In this document: one piece after another, positions 1-7,840 of the stretch | Layout: each line of letters starts with the position of its first letter | Numbering within the stretch: position 1 is the stretch's first letter | IMG/VR virus record: IMGVR_UViG_3300045110_000142 | Location: 1-42,000 of that record | Direction: 5' to 3' (one strand) | DNA from: a virus | Length of the DNA: 42,000 bases | Translations under genes and position numbers: made by a program | Notes under the pieces: model-generated | Seen by the model: only the letters and a program-made list of their open reading frames with translations | Told to the model about the DNA's origin: nothing | Databases searched by the model: none

Positions 1-127
1 CATGCAGTGTGGCTAAACGCACCGAGGTCTCGGCAACCCGAATGAGAAGCGCACCCTCTTCGTCGTTGCCCCTGGCAAGCTGCCGCATTTTCTTTTCGAA
101 GGCGCGCGCAACATCACACGCCTCGTC
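1..127. repeat. Left copy of 127-bp terminal direct repeat
   Basis: Bases 1-127 are identical to 41874-42000. Both copies lie inside the same reading frame, and joining them rebuilds that frame exactly. The repeat is therefore best read as the overlap of a circular or circularly permuted assembly. 127 equals a common assembler k-mer size, which supports an assembly overlap over a packaging repeat. However, the window stops at a round 42,000 bases, so the repeat could continue beyond what is shown. Confidence 0.9.
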
Positions 128-2191
128 GTTAGCCCACGGCACGCGATGTTCAAGTTTGGAAACATCAGCATCAAGAGAAAAAACGGATCTTTTTTCTTCT
201 ATGTTTCCGTCTTCCTTTGTGAAAAACGGCACAAGACTATGAAGTCCTTCAATCAATTCTTGCCACACACGCAACTTCTCTTCACTGACCTCGCACGATT
301 CCTCTGCCGCTGGGCCGGCTTGGCAAATCAGGAAACGATTGAGAAAACCATCATGAATGCTGCCTGAACCGAGCGCCTCATAAAACGCTCGCGGTGTCGA
401 AGTCCCAAGTATCGTGAGTGAGGGCCACGACAGGCTAATTGTGGGCGGATCATTCGAGCCCTTGACCTTTGCCCTTCGCGTCGTCGAGAACGGCGCGCTC
501 GCTTGGTAACGGCTCCACATTTCCAGTAGGAATGCTTTCATGGAAGCTTCCCAAGAATTCGCCTTTCGCGACAGCATACGAGCCAAAAGCGATGGCCCAA
601 TTTCATCAACTATGCCCAGGCAGCATGGATGGTCGACCATCATTTGCTCCCATGACCCCACGGAAAATGATTTCGCCGTCACGGCAAGCCGGGGCTGGCC
701 TGCCGCCGTAAGCAATGTATGCGGTGCCGCCAGCGGCCAGTCCTTGCCAACGCCGGTCTCGGCCAGCATGAGGATGTAAAGATTGAGGGCTGATCCGGTC
801 GGACTGTAGAGATGCCGCCCGCAAATCGTGGATAGGGTGGCGGTCGCCGCCCCCACGGCAAGCGCCCGGTTGGGGTAGCGCGCTGTCTTTTCAATCCAAT
901 CCGCCATCGCACCGATAAGACCATCTGGATGCGTCCAATCGCCGGTCGGCAAGTCGTGGATGCTAGGCGGCGGCTCGCTAGGTGGCTCGCCCCCCCCCTC
1001 ATTCCCACACTCTTCCCACTCTTCCCCCTCATTTCCCCCCTTTTCCCCCTCATCTCCCCCCGCAGGAGAAAATTCACGTGAAACTTTGCTTTTTCTCCTG
1101 GCTGAGTTTGCCTTGATTGCCTCAACGTCAACAATTTCGTCCAGGCTATGGTCGTAGGGGGTATCGTCCTCCGGGCCGGTGATTGCTGGCGCCTTGGTCG
1201 CACCGTCACGCAATGCCCGCGCAATCGTGCCACGCGCCCCGAGGACGCGATCACGCGGGCTGATGCCCCAGGATAAGGCGGCGGCCTGCAAACGCGCTAG
1301 CGCCTCGCTGTGCTCGATGATGCCCCCCGCCACCATGCGTCCAGCCCGGAAAGCAATCTGGTTGGCCTGATTGTTGCGCTCGCCCTCATAGGCCGCGGCT
1401 AGGTCACTCTCCATGCCCTCTAGGGCGGCTGCGCCCCATGCGTCGGTTCGCGCCGTTGGGGGAGTTTGCGGTAATTTAGGGGTATTTGCGGGAGTTTGCG
1501 GGAATTTGAGGGTATTTGCGGACGTTTGCGAGGTATCTGGAGGTTGGTTTGCGGGGTTTGCGGGGTTTGCGGGGTTTGCGGGGTTTGTTTTCGGTGGTGC
1601 ACGATCAATGCGCAGAAGTTCGACCGCCCAGGCAGGAAGAGGCGGCGCGTCCGCCGGGTTGCCATGGCCGATATAGCGGCCATCGTCATCGCCGAAGATC
1701 GCCCCGGGGGCGATCACATAGCCGCCATCGCCCCGGATATCGATCGGCACCTCATGCCGGGGCGGTAGGTTGCCGCGGCCGTTGCCGAATCCCTCCGTGT
1801 TGCCGAAAAATATGTGCCTACCGCCAGAGGGCGTCTCCGACCACGGCGCGCTAGCGAGAACCGGATCGTCACCGCCAGTAATTGCCGCACAATGAGCACG
1901 TAACCAGCCGTAGCTATCGACTTCGCCGAGCCGCTTGCTGACGTCGCAATCGAACGCAATCAACCCGCTTTTGCCAAGGTCGATCGCCGGCACGGCATCC
2001 GGCCACGCTTTCCACCAACGATGGATTACCTCAAGATCGGTGGTCGACTGCACGCGCCATAGGATACCCGGACAGGGTTCCTTGCGCCGGTCACCTTTGC
2101 CACGGCACGGAAAAACGTAAATGCACTGACTCGCCAGCGTCAGCGCTAGCTCCAAATTATCGTTCTGATGTTGCGACGGGAGTAACATCAT
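1..2191 (-). CDS. PrimPol-DUF3987 replication protein, N-terminal 730 codons (continues at 41873 leftward)
   Basis: Fusion of a bifunctional primase/polymerase domain (PF09250 type) with a DUF3987-type helicase-like ATPase; it probably primes and unwinds at phage replication. Translation from ATG 2191 shows HRWWKAWPDA, a metal-binding D81-C-D83, TPSGGRH (120-126) and DIRGDGGYVIAPGA (151-164), all PrimPol hallmarks. A repetitive Asn-Pro-Ala/Gln-Thr-Pro linker and a second Gly/Glu-rich linker follow. The ATPase then shows Walker A AETGVGKDW (477-485) and Walker B GIVDEIG (D529, E530). The frame stays open through a 9-base G run at 990-998. It is cut by the window edge; joined to 41518-41873 it gives 848 residues. 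GGAGA precedes the start, and the upstream gene's TGA ends 1 base before this ATG. Family calls come from motifs only. Confidence 0.9.
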   Translation of the reverse strand, partial: MMLLPSQHQNDNLELALTLASQCIYVFPCRGKGDRRKEPCPGILWRVQSTTDLEVIHRWWKAWPDAVPAIDLGKSGLIAFDCDVSKRLGEVDSYGWLRAHCAAITGGDDPVLASAPWSETPSGGRHIFFGNTEGFGNGRGNLPPRHEVPIDIRGDGGYVIAPGAIFGDDDGRYIGHGNPADAPPLPAWAVELLRIDRAPPKTNPANPANPANPANQPPDTSQTSANTLKFPQTPANTPKLPQTPPTARTDAWGAAALEGMESDLAAAYEGERNNQANQIAFRAGRMVAGGIIEHSEALARLQAAALSWGISPRDRVLGARGTIARALRDGATKAPAITGPEDDTPYDHSLDEIVDVEAIKANSARRKSKVSREFSPAGGDEGEKGGNEGEEWEECGNEGGGEPPSEPPPSIHDLPTGDWTHPDGLIGAMADWIEKTARYPNRALAVGAATATLSTICGRHLYSPTGSALNLYILMLAETGVGKDWPLAAPHTLLTAAGQPRLAVTAKSFSVGSWEQMMVDHPCCLGIVDEIGPSLLARMLSRKANSWEASMKAFLLEMWSRYQASAPFSTTRRAKVKGSNDPPTISLSWPSLTILGTSTPRAFYEALGSGSIHDGFLNRFLICQAGPAAEESCEVSEEKLRVWQELIEGLHSLVPFFTKEDGNIEEKRSVFSLDADVSKLEHRVPWANDEACDVARAFEKKMRQLARGNDEEGALLIRVAETSVRLATLH
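1459..1590. repeat. 9-bp tandem and degenerate repeats in the PrimPol linker
   Basis: Four perfect tandem copies of TTTGCGGGG occupy 1548-1583. Degenerate relatives (TTTGCGGGA, TTTGAGGGT, TTTGCGGAC) extend back to about 1459. On the coding (minus) strand they encode repeated Asn-Pro-Ala and Gln-Thr-Pro units. These form a flexible linker between the primase-polymerase domain and the central helical/ATPase part. Confidence 0.8.
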
Positions 2192-2192
2192 A

Positions 2193-2543
2193 TCACTTCT
2201 CCTTTTCCGTTTCCGGTTGTGCACCCTTCATCGTGTCTCGCATCGTCTCAGCAAAACTTTCAATCACCCAACCGACAAACAGCGTGATCTCCTCACGCGG
2301 TATCGTGACATCATCCGGTCTGCCGTCTTTTAGTTCGGCAGCAATCTTTGCGATTGCCGCTTGCTCAAGCGCATCAAACCTTGTTGCCGACATATCGATT
2401 GCCTCCCTCGCTATGTCCGCGCCGCAGTCGGCGCAGAACCATCCTAGAGCCTCTCGCGGGCCGGGACCGGAGCTGACAGCAGCACCATCGGCGCGCCGCG
2501 AACAAACAAAACACGATTGATCATTGCCGACACGGTTGCGCAT
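2193..2543 (-). CDS. Small Cys-rich protein, possibly DUF6511-like
   Basis: 116 residues. The N-terminal 40 residues hold C-x2-C (CFVC) and C-x2-C (CADC), a probable treble-clef or ribbon zinc site. A helical C-terminal half of about 60 residues follows. The arrangement (Cys pairs, then the sequence IPREEITLFVGWVIESFAET) resembles small phage proteins grouped as DUF6511, but I recognise it only by pattern. It sits between the helicase gene (its TGA ends 1 base upstream of this ATG) and PrimPol (2-base gap), so it is translated within the replication operon. A replication accessory role is inferred from position only. Confidence 0.75.
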   Translation of the reverse strand: MRNRVGNDQSCFVCSRRADGAAVSSGPGPREALGWFCADCGADIAREAIDMSATRFDALEQAAIAKIAAELKDGRPDDVTIPREEITLFVGWVIESFAETMRDTMKGAQPETEKEK

Positions 2544-2544
2544 G

Positions 2545-4197
2545 TCACGACATCACTTTCTCAAAACGTCGATCGAGGATCTTGAAAAAGCGCCCATCAG
2601 GCCGCACGCGGATCTCGCACGGCTTGAGTAAGAGTCCCTCATTTGCGAGCCGCACTAGCTCGTAGATGTCACGTGCCTTTTCGTATCCCGGCAGCATGTT
2701 CATTGCCAGCCATGTAATTGCCTTGCCGTGCGGATAGGTACCAGGAGGATGCATCGGGCAGATCCACTCAGAGTAGGAGGAAAAACGTCCGGACTGATAA
2801 TCGACGCGCATTGTCGGAGTGGTATTCCTGTCACCGCCTTTATAGTGCACGCTGGCATGGACGGACGTCACCTCCACCCATTGTGGCAGGTTGGACGAGT
2901 AGCCGTCAGAGACAATTTCGGCTTCTTCGTCCGCCTTAGCCTCATGCATGAGGCGCGCTTTCGGCGTGACTTCTTCTGCCACTAGCGGCTTTGGTTTCGG
3001 AAACTCATGCCCACAGTCGGGACATTTTTCTGTTTTTTCCGGGACGATCGAATGGCAATCCGGACACTCCATCACGTCAACATGATGCACGAGATCGGAG
3101 CGTATCGTATCGATCGGACCATGACGCCGCGTGTTGCCGGCAAAGTCCAACACCAGACAGTCTTGCTTGCCGGGAGCATTGCGCAGGCCGCGGCCGACCT
3201 GCTGTAGCCAGAGCCCTGCGGACTGCGTCGGGCGCAAGCCGGCAATTAGGTCGACCTCGCAGACGTTGAAGCCGGTGCCGAGCACCATGACCGAGCAAAG
3301 CGCCTGCGTCTCGCCACGCCGGAACTCATCGATGATGCGATCACGGTCGCCTTTCGGCGTAATACCAAAAACTTTGTCAGCTTTGACACCAATGCGTTGC
3401 AGCTCCTCGCACACATGCGTGCCGTGAGCAACAGTGATGCAAAACACCAGCCACGATCGGCGGTTAAAGCCAGCGCCGCATATCTCTAAACATGCGGAGC
3501 GAGTGATATTCTCCTTGTCAATCGCCTCCTCTAGTTCTGAGGTGATGTACTCGCCGCCACGCATGTGCACGCCAGAAACATCGAGTTTTTGTTTGGTTGA
3601 TTTAGTGACCAGCTTGCAAAGATAACCCTGCTCGATCAGGTCACGCACGTTAGCCTCATAGACCACGTCGTCGAATATTTTGCCGTCGCCTTTGTTGAGC
3701 TGCCCGGTATCAAGCCGGAACGCTGTTGCGGTTAGGCCGGCAATGCGCATATCCGGCGTGCGCGCCTGCTGCTCGTCGAAAAATTTGCGGTACATGGTGT
3801 CGTCGTCGTGCGACACCAGGTGCGCCTCATCGATCAACAAAAGATCGAACTCACCCACGGTCAGCGGACGCTTCCAGACGCTTTGTATGCCCATAAACAG
3901 GATGCGTTCTGCAACATCGCGCCGGCCCATGCCGGCCGAATAGATGCCAGCGGGAGCCTCTGGCCACAGCGCCAGCAATTCGCGATAGTTCTGGTCGATC
4001 AACTCGCGCACATGCGTGATCATGCCGATACGCATGGTAGGAAAGTCGCGCAATAGCTCCTGGCAGATGGCGGCGATCACTAGGCTCTTGCCGCTGCCGG
4101 TCGGCAACACGATCAGGCCATTGCCGCCGTTGAGACCCCAATATTTGGTAAGCGCGTCGATCGCCTCACGTTGATAGTCCCTGAGTTGGAAACCCAT
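2545..4197 (-). CDS. SF2 DEAD/DEAH-box helicase, RadD-like
   Basis: 550 residues. Motifs in order: Q-like FQLRDYQ at the N-terminus, Walker A PTGSGKS (32-38), DEAH box (123-126), motif III LTATAFR, and motif VI QQVGRGLRN. A zinc ribbon follows (CPDCHSIVPEKTEKCPDC). The C-terminal part contains SEWICPMHPPG and GKAITWL, reminiscent of the tail of RadD/YejH-type helicases. It probably remodels forks or recombination intermediates in the phage replication module. Met at 4197 is chosen because GGAG lies 8 bases upstream; an in-frame ATG at 4215 has no clear ribosome site. The first 32 bases overlap the end of the exonuclease gene, indicating coupled translation. Confidence 0.9.
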   Translation of the reverse strand: MGFQLRDYQREAIDALTKYWGLNGGNGLIVLPTGSGKSLVIAAICQELLRDFPTMRIGMITHVRELIDQNYRELLALWPEAPAGIYSAGMGRRDVAERILFMGIQSVWKRPLTVGEFDLLLIDEAHLVSHDDDTMYRKFFDEQQARTPDMRIAGLTATAFRLDTGQLNKGDGKIFDDVVYEANVRDLIEQGYLCKLVTKSTKQKLDVSGVHMRGGEYITSELEEAIDKENITRSACLEICGAGFNRRSWLVFCITVAHGTHVCEELQRIGVKADKVFGITPKGDRDRIIDEFRRGETQALCSVMVLGTGFNVCEVDLIAGLRPTQSAGLWLQQVGRGLRNAPGKQDCLVLDFAGNTRRHGPIDTIRSDLVHHVDVMECPDCHSIVPEKTEKCPDCGHEFPKPKPLVAEEVTPKARLMHEAKADEEAEIVSDGYSSNLPQWVEVTSVHASVHYKGGDRNTTPTMRVDYQSGRFSSYSEWICPMHPPGTYPHGKAITWLAMNMLPGYEKARDIYELVRLANEGLLLKPCEIRVRPDGRFFKILDRRFEKVMS

Positions 4198-5245
4198 CGA
4201 TCCACTCCTCTCCATCTATTTTCAGCACGTAAGTCACGGTCGCCACCGTCGGCATATCAGCGTCATCAACGTCAGTAGTGGCATCGGTCTGCTCGCCAGG
4301 AACAAGACTCGGCAGGTAGAGATGCCGATGACAGCCAGCCTCTTGCTCTTTTCGCGTTAGGGATTTGTTGAAACGCCCACAATGCCACGTGCCGCTATTA
4401 TCGCTATCTCCGCCATCAATCAGCGGTGTCGCATGCAGGCAGGTGCGGCAATTACGGTACGCAAACACGTTCTCATGGCAGATGCCTTTGAAAGCGCACC
4501 AGCCGCAGATGTAGGCCTCACGCGCGTCTGGATCTGAATGCAGTTTAGTCGGTGCGGTCGACGCCTCGATGATGCGCCGCGCTCTTATCATCAAATTTTC
4601 AGCGTAAGTTTTATCGAAACGCACCCTTTCGGTGTAAATCGAATCGTCGTTTTTATTGACCGCAACATAAAGCGCACGCTCGATTTTGGCGTGCAGCATG
4701 TAGAGCTGCATTTGCGCGTAGTGCCCCGGCTTGGATTTTTTCACGCCGCTCTTGAACAACGAAGCGTAGGATTTCTCGTTGTGGGTTTTGACCTCGAGCA
4801 CGTGAGGTGATTTTGGCGCCTCGATCACGCCGCTGTTGATGATGCCGTCCATGTGCGCACGGAAATGCCCGCCAAGCGCAACCATAACGGCCTGCTCGCC
4901 AGTGACGTCCATGCCGATCGCGCGCAGGTTTTCGATGACACGCTTTTCCTCACGGTGTCCGGTTTCGAAAAGGCGCAATTTGCGTCCGGAAAAATCCTCA
5001 CTGGCAGCTGCCCAGCGAAATCCGTACCAGAGCGCGCGATCGCATTCATGACCAAGCACAGACGGCCCGAGATAGCCCCGCGGCGGTGTTGCCCTTGCTT
5101 GGTCTTCATAATGTTTGTAGATCGCCGCTGTCGTTGTGTGCTTGTCTTCTGGAATCAGCACCATAGGTCGATCCTCCACCCGCAGAGACAGCTCTGCATC
5201 ATTGAAAAAAACAGCCCGCCAAGGCGCGGGCTGCAAGTTGCTCAT
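4166..5245 (-). CDS. Cas4-like PD-(D/E)XK exonuclease with probable 4Fe-4S site
   Basis: 359 residues. The nuclease core reads as GHREE (97-100), HMDG with D133, EVK (E151, K153) and Q178-x3-Y182, the order seen in Cas4/AddB/RecB-family nucleases. C68 together with C247-x2-C250-x5-C256 fits the four-cysteine Fe-S cluster of Cas4-type enzymes. A further Cys/His cluster (CRTC...WHC...GCHRH, about 266-311) may bind zinc. It probably resects DNA ends to supply single strands for the Sak4-like annealing system encoded just upstream. It starts 5 bases after the DUF669 stop and overlaps the helicase gene. Whether it is a 5' or 3' exonuclease cannot be read from sequence. Confidence 0.88.
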   Translation of the reverse strand: MSNLQPAPWRAVFFNDAELSLRVEDRPMVLIPEDKHTTTAAIYKHYEDQARATPPRGYLGPSVLGHECDRALWYGFRWAAASEDFSGRKLRLFETGHREEKRVIENLRAIGMDVTGEQAVMVALGGHFRAHMDGIINSGVIEAPKSPHVLEVKTHNEKSYASLFKSGVKKSKPGHYAQMQLYMLHAKIERALYVAVNKNDDSIYTERVRFDKTYAENLMIRARRIIEASTAPTKLHSDPDAREAYICGWCAFKGICHENVFAYRNCRTCLHATPLIDGGDSDNSGTWHCGRFNKSLTRKEQEAGCHRHLYLPSLVPGEQTDATTDVDDADMPTVATVTYVLKIDGEEWIDGFPTQGLST

Positions 5246-5250
5246 CGATC

Positions 5251-5922
5251 CTAAAATGGTATTTCGTCGTTAGGATCGAGCCGCTGCGGCGGCGCCTGCC
5301 GCGGCTGCGCCCACGGCCTGGCAGTGTTATTACGCACGGCGGGTGCTGCCGCAGGAGGTGCTGCCTGCCGTTGCGGAGCAGGAGCAGGAGCAGGAGCTGC
5401 AGGAGCAGCGGCTGCTTGCGGCGGCGCTGCCTGCCGTACCGGCGCAGATCTAGCCGGCTGCCGTGCCGATGCAGGTCTAGCCTGTTGCCGCGGCGGCGGC
5501 GCTGCGGGAGTATTTGGCGGCGCAGTTTCGAGTTTGGCGTAGCGCACCTGATTTTGCGGCGGATAGAAACCGTTTTTGTCTTTACGGACGCCCACCTGTA
5601 TGTGGAACGGCTTGAAATGCAGCTCCTCGCTGTCGCTCACATGTACAAGATCGAGAAGCCGGCAAAGACTAGCGAGAGAGCGCTTGGCTATTTCCTGCGT
5701 TTTTTCATTGACGTTCTCGATATTCAGCTGATCCCATAATTTGCGATTGGCGTAGGGACCATCTAACACCTCGAATGTGAGTTTAAGAAAATACCCAGTC
5801 CCGGCCTTGGTCGGCACCATGGCGCTTTCGATGATTTGTACATGGTAGATGCCTGCGGGTAGCAGATCGAAGTTGCGATCATCCGGCGGAACGTCAGAAG
5901 CATCAAAGTTGAGTTGTACCAT
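5251..5922 (-). CDS. DUF669-type ssDNA-binding protein with SSB-like C-terminal tip
   Basis: 223 residues in three parts. Residues 1-130 form a compact domain (LPAGIYHVQIIESAMVPTK, YFLKLTFEVLDGPYANRKLW) typical of DUF669 proteins that accompany Sak4 recombinases. Residues 135-215 are a disordered Ala/Pro/Gln/Arg-rich linker. The last residues are NDEIPF. Bacterial SSB proteins end in DDDIPF, the tip that recruits repair and replication partners, so this layout (domain, disordered linker, acidic IPF tip) copies SSB. It lies 4 bases downstream of the ATPase gene and 5 upstream of the exonuclease gene. Assignment as the phage SSB is inference, but the layout is clear. Confidence 0.85.
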   Translation of the reverse strand: MVQLNFDASDVPPDDRNFDLLPAGIYHVQIIESAMVPTKAGTGYFLKLTFEVLDGPYANRKLWDQLNIENVNEKTQEIAKRSLASLCRLLDLVHVSDSEELHFKPFHIQVGVRKDKNGFYPPQNQVRYAKLETAPPNTPAAPPPRQQARPASARQPARSAPVRQAAPPQAAAAPAAPAPAPAPQRQAAPPAAAPAVRNNTARPWAQPRQAPPQRLDPNDEIPF

Positions 5923-5926
5923 AGGA

Positions 5927-6766
5927 TTAACCTTTCGCTTGCTGTTGAGGTTTGGTTTTAAGTTGAGTGACTTGCTCTTGTGGTGCGGGCATATCGAGCG
6001 GCGGCTGTGCTGGGAAATACTGCGCTAAGGCGCGGTATCCTTTGCCGCGTTCAAATAGGAGTTTATCTGGCACGTGGTATCTGTTTTTAGCGACAAATGC
6101 CGGCCGCGGCGCAGCATAGAGCCAGCGATTGCCACCACCGTCGGCGCGGGCGCGGTTCCCCTTCTTCCCCTTACCGCCGTCTTCCTGCTTGATCGTGACG
6201 TCCTGATTGAGGAACAAGATAGCGTCCATCTCGTCCTGGAAGATCCCGATCGCGCGTTTGTGCAGTTTGATGTCAAAACGCGAATAGCTCTGCGTCATCG
6301 GATCTTCCACAGTGACAATCGTGGAGTGTGCAACAAAGATCACGTTCATGCCGCGATCGCGGCGTAAGCCATTCGTATATTCCAACAACTCGCGCCAGTA
6401 GACGTCAGCTGTGACGTAGCCCTTGCCAAATCCGGGTGTTTCGATGTTTGCCCATGCATTGTCGAGGCAGACCTGTGCCCACACCATCGGCTCAAGCCGG
6501 TCGATCGAATCGATGACAACGGTCTTGTAGTCGTGATCATGATCGTAGAGCGACCGGACCGCATCCATGACCTGCTCGTAGTCGTGGATATACCCAAACG
6601 TCGTAAGTTCGACGTCCCCCGGCGTGCCGTCCTCGACCTGGATGAAAACCGGGTCAGGCCACTCGGCGGCGAGTGTGGTTTTCCCCATCCCCGGCGGGCC
6701 GTAGATCAAAACGCGAGGCGGCAATGATGCCGTCGTGCGCCGCAAGTCGGCGACTGAAAGTGCCAT
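5927..6766 (-). CDS. Sak4-like RecA-fold ATPase (AAA_24 phage nucleotide-binding protein)
   Basis: 279 residues. Walker A is GPPGMGKT (23-30) and Walker B TVVIDSID (82-89). A sensor-like region FVAHST follows, and the core ends near residue 235. This single RecA-like core without an N-terminal DNA-binding domain is typical of Sak4 single-strand annealing/strand-exchange proteins, and its DUF669 and exonuclease neighbours match known Sak4 cassettes. GAGGA precedes ATG 6766. The C-terminal 40 residues are Pro/Gln-rich and probably disordered. A generic AAA ATPase is the alternative; the context makes the recombinase role more likely. Confidence 0.85.
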   Translation of the reverse strand: MALSVADLRRTTASLPPRVLIYGPPGMGKTTLAAEWPDPVFIQVEDGTPGDVELTTFGYIHDYEQVMDAVRSLYDHDHDYKTVVIDSIDRLEPMVWAQVCLDNAWANIETPGFGKGYVTADVYWRELLEYTNGLRRDRGMNVIFVAHSTIVTVEDPMTQSYSRFDIKLHKRAIGIFQDEMDAILFLNQDVTIKQEDGGKGKKGNRARADGGGNRWLYAAPRPAFVAKNRYHVPDKLLFERGKGYRALAQYFPAQPPLDMPAPQEQVTQLKTKPQQQAKG

Positions 6767-6871
6767 TGTTGTGTCCTCATGTGTCAGGAGCCCTAAATTT
6801 TCATTTCATGACGCCGCTTGGGCTCGAACGCGGCGCAGGCCGGGTGAGCTTGGCATGCTGTTGCCTCTTAG

Positions 6872-7183
6872 TCAACGGAAGCTAGGCTTACTGCTGCGGC
6901 GGCGAGATGCAATGTACCAGCGCCGCCACTCGTCGGCGCGAATAACCACGTCAGTATCAAGCAATAGGTCGTTGATCTGCCAGATATGCACACGGATAGT
7001 GTCTGGGCGTCGTTGTTTAGGGCCGCGATAGATTTCTCTTTCCAGTTCGCGGGCCGAGATCCCATGTTCGCTGGAAGCTTTAATTAGATCAAAAATTCTT
7101 GCCTTTAGCGGCGTTAGCCGCACGCCGGCACGCATGTGCATCAGCGGCTGATGACAGTGCTGGCAAAAGGTTACAGCCATCAT
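6872..7183 (-). CDS. Zinc-finger plus winged-helix DNA-binding protein
   Basis: 103 residues from ATG 7183, which overlaps the upstream stop as TGATG. A CQHC pair near the N-terminus is followed by a segment resembling the OmpR/PhoB C-terminal winged helix (LTPLKARIFDLI, then ISARELEREIY, then TIRVHIWQINDLL and a terminal W-Y hairpin). It is probably a transcription factor; no receiver domain is present. A 105-base gap with no evident gene separates it from the ATPase gene. Its target is unknown. Confidence 0.75.
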   Translation of the reverse strand: MMAVTFCQHCHQPLMHMRAGVRLTPLKARIFDLIKASSEHGISARELEREIYRGPKQRRPDTIRVHIWQINDLLLDTDVVIRADEWRRWYIASRRRSSKPSFR

Positions 7184-7557
7184 CAACCGGTTTTTCCGCG
7201 TAACAGCCCCCACCCTTCCAAGGTGTCGAGCGCATCGTCGAGATTGTCGACATATTCGGCATAGCCGCCGGCTTCAGCGATTGCCGCCAGGAAAGCAAGC
7301 TGTTCTGGCGTGGGTTTCTGTCCTGGCGCCTTCAGCTCCAGCGCGTAAAATTTTCCCTGATGCAAGAACACCAGATCGCTAACGCCGGCACGCACGCCCA
7401 GGCTGGCCATAATTGCGCCCTGGGCGCGACCGCCATAGTAGGCGCCCTGCGGAGAATGCCAGTACATCAATCCCAATACCGCGCGTTGCCGCAAATGCAT
7501 CACTAACGGACGATGAATAAGATCTTGCTCAACATGTTTAACGGCAGTGATTTTCAT
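7183..7557 (-). CDS. VRR-NUC family nuclease
   Basis: 124 residues, the whole of a minimal VRR-NUC domain. GVSD (D61), ELK (E74, K76) and Q86 form the PD-(D/E)XK active site, and the N-terminal HLRQR helix and YYGGR loop are present. Stand-alone phage VRR-NUC proteins are thought to act as structure-specific endonucleases or Holliday-junction resolvases; here it would process recombination intermediates. Its ATG (7557-7555) overlaps the regulator stop as ATGA, so the two are translationally coupled. Confidence 0.9.
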   Translation of the reverse strand: MKITAVKHVEQDLIHRPLVMHLRQRAVLGLMYWHSPQGAYYGGRAQGAIMASLGVRAGVSDLVFLHQGKFYALELKAPGQKPTPEQLAFLAAIAEAGGYAEYVDNLDDALDTLEGWGLLRGKTG

Positions 7558-7775
7558 TTACTATTCCGCCATAGTGAATCAAGGTCTGGCCGAAGCGTAG
7601 CCACGCTTAAGCCGGTGCGTTTGACGACAACACGCAAAAGTTTAATCCCCACAAGCCGCTCGCCAGTTTCGATGCGACTGACGCAGGATCGCGTCACGCC
7701 AAGTAGACGGCTGAGATCTGCCTTAGTCAGCGGCGGAATGTGTTCTTTGCGATAACGGGTGAATGGATGCTGCAT
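7554..7775 (-). CDS. Cro/C1-type HTH transcription regulator, probably leaderless
   Basis: 73 residues from ATG 7775. The helix-turn-helix spans about residues 17-38 (TKADLSRLLGVTRSCVSRIE), and a Cro/YdaS-like GLSVATLRPDL follows. No ribosome binding site precedes ATG 7775. A -35/-10 pair (TTGTCA, 17 bp, TATGTT) would start transcription at about 7777, so the mRNA is probably leaderless, like the repressor-maintenance transcript of lambda. A TTG start at 7802 is open in frame but would lie upstream of the predicted start point. It heads the replication operon. It is the obvious candidate to bind GTTGCC-N5-GGCAAC at 7841-7857 and 40136-40152. It is too short to hold a cleavable C-terminal domain. 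Confidence 0.8.
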   Translation of the reverse strand: MQHPFTRYRKEHIPPLTKADLSRLLGVTRSCVSRIETGERLVGIKLLRVVVKRTGLSVATLRPDLDSLWRNSK

Positions 7776-7784
7776 GGGGATAGG

Positions 7785-7813
7785 AACATAGATTGCCGCC
7801 AAGCAGTTGACAA
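7785..7813 (-). promoter_or_regulatory. Promoter of the regulator/replication operon
   Basis: On the minus strand TTGTCA (7813-7808) is followed after exactly 17 bp by TATGTT (7790-7785). The predicted start is about 7777, two bases from the regulator ATG. The -35 overlaps the -35 of the divergent plus-strand promoter base for base, so the two may compete for polymerase. Confidence 0.6.
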
Positions 7814-7835
7814 GATGGCATCAGCGGCGTTTAGT
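7807..7835 (+). promoter_or_regulatory. Promoter of the rightward accessory operon
   Basis: A consensus TTGACA (7807-7812), a 17-bp spacer and TTTAGT (7830-7835, 4 of 6 matches). The predicted start lies near 7842, inside the palindromic operator. This argues against using the ATG at 7850 and for ATG 7877 as the first start codon. Confidence 0.65.
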
Positions 7836-7840
7836 TACCA

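Noticed and set aside
61-76. Third GTTGCC/GGCAA operator copy
   Set aside because: The spacing is 3 rather than 5, the second half is GGCAAG, and it lies in coding DNA.
1-127. True T7-like packaging terminal repeat
   Set aside because: It lies in the middle of one gene and is only 127 bases, a typical assembler k; not excluded because the window ends at a round number.
679-1254. Minus-strand frame overlapping PrimPol-DUF3987
   Set aside because: The other frame carries all primase and ATPase motifs continuously; this one is a shadow caused by GC bias.
4538-4810. Plus-strand frame opposite the exonuclease gene
   Set aside because: Lies wholly within a motif-supported gene on the other strand, with no start signals.
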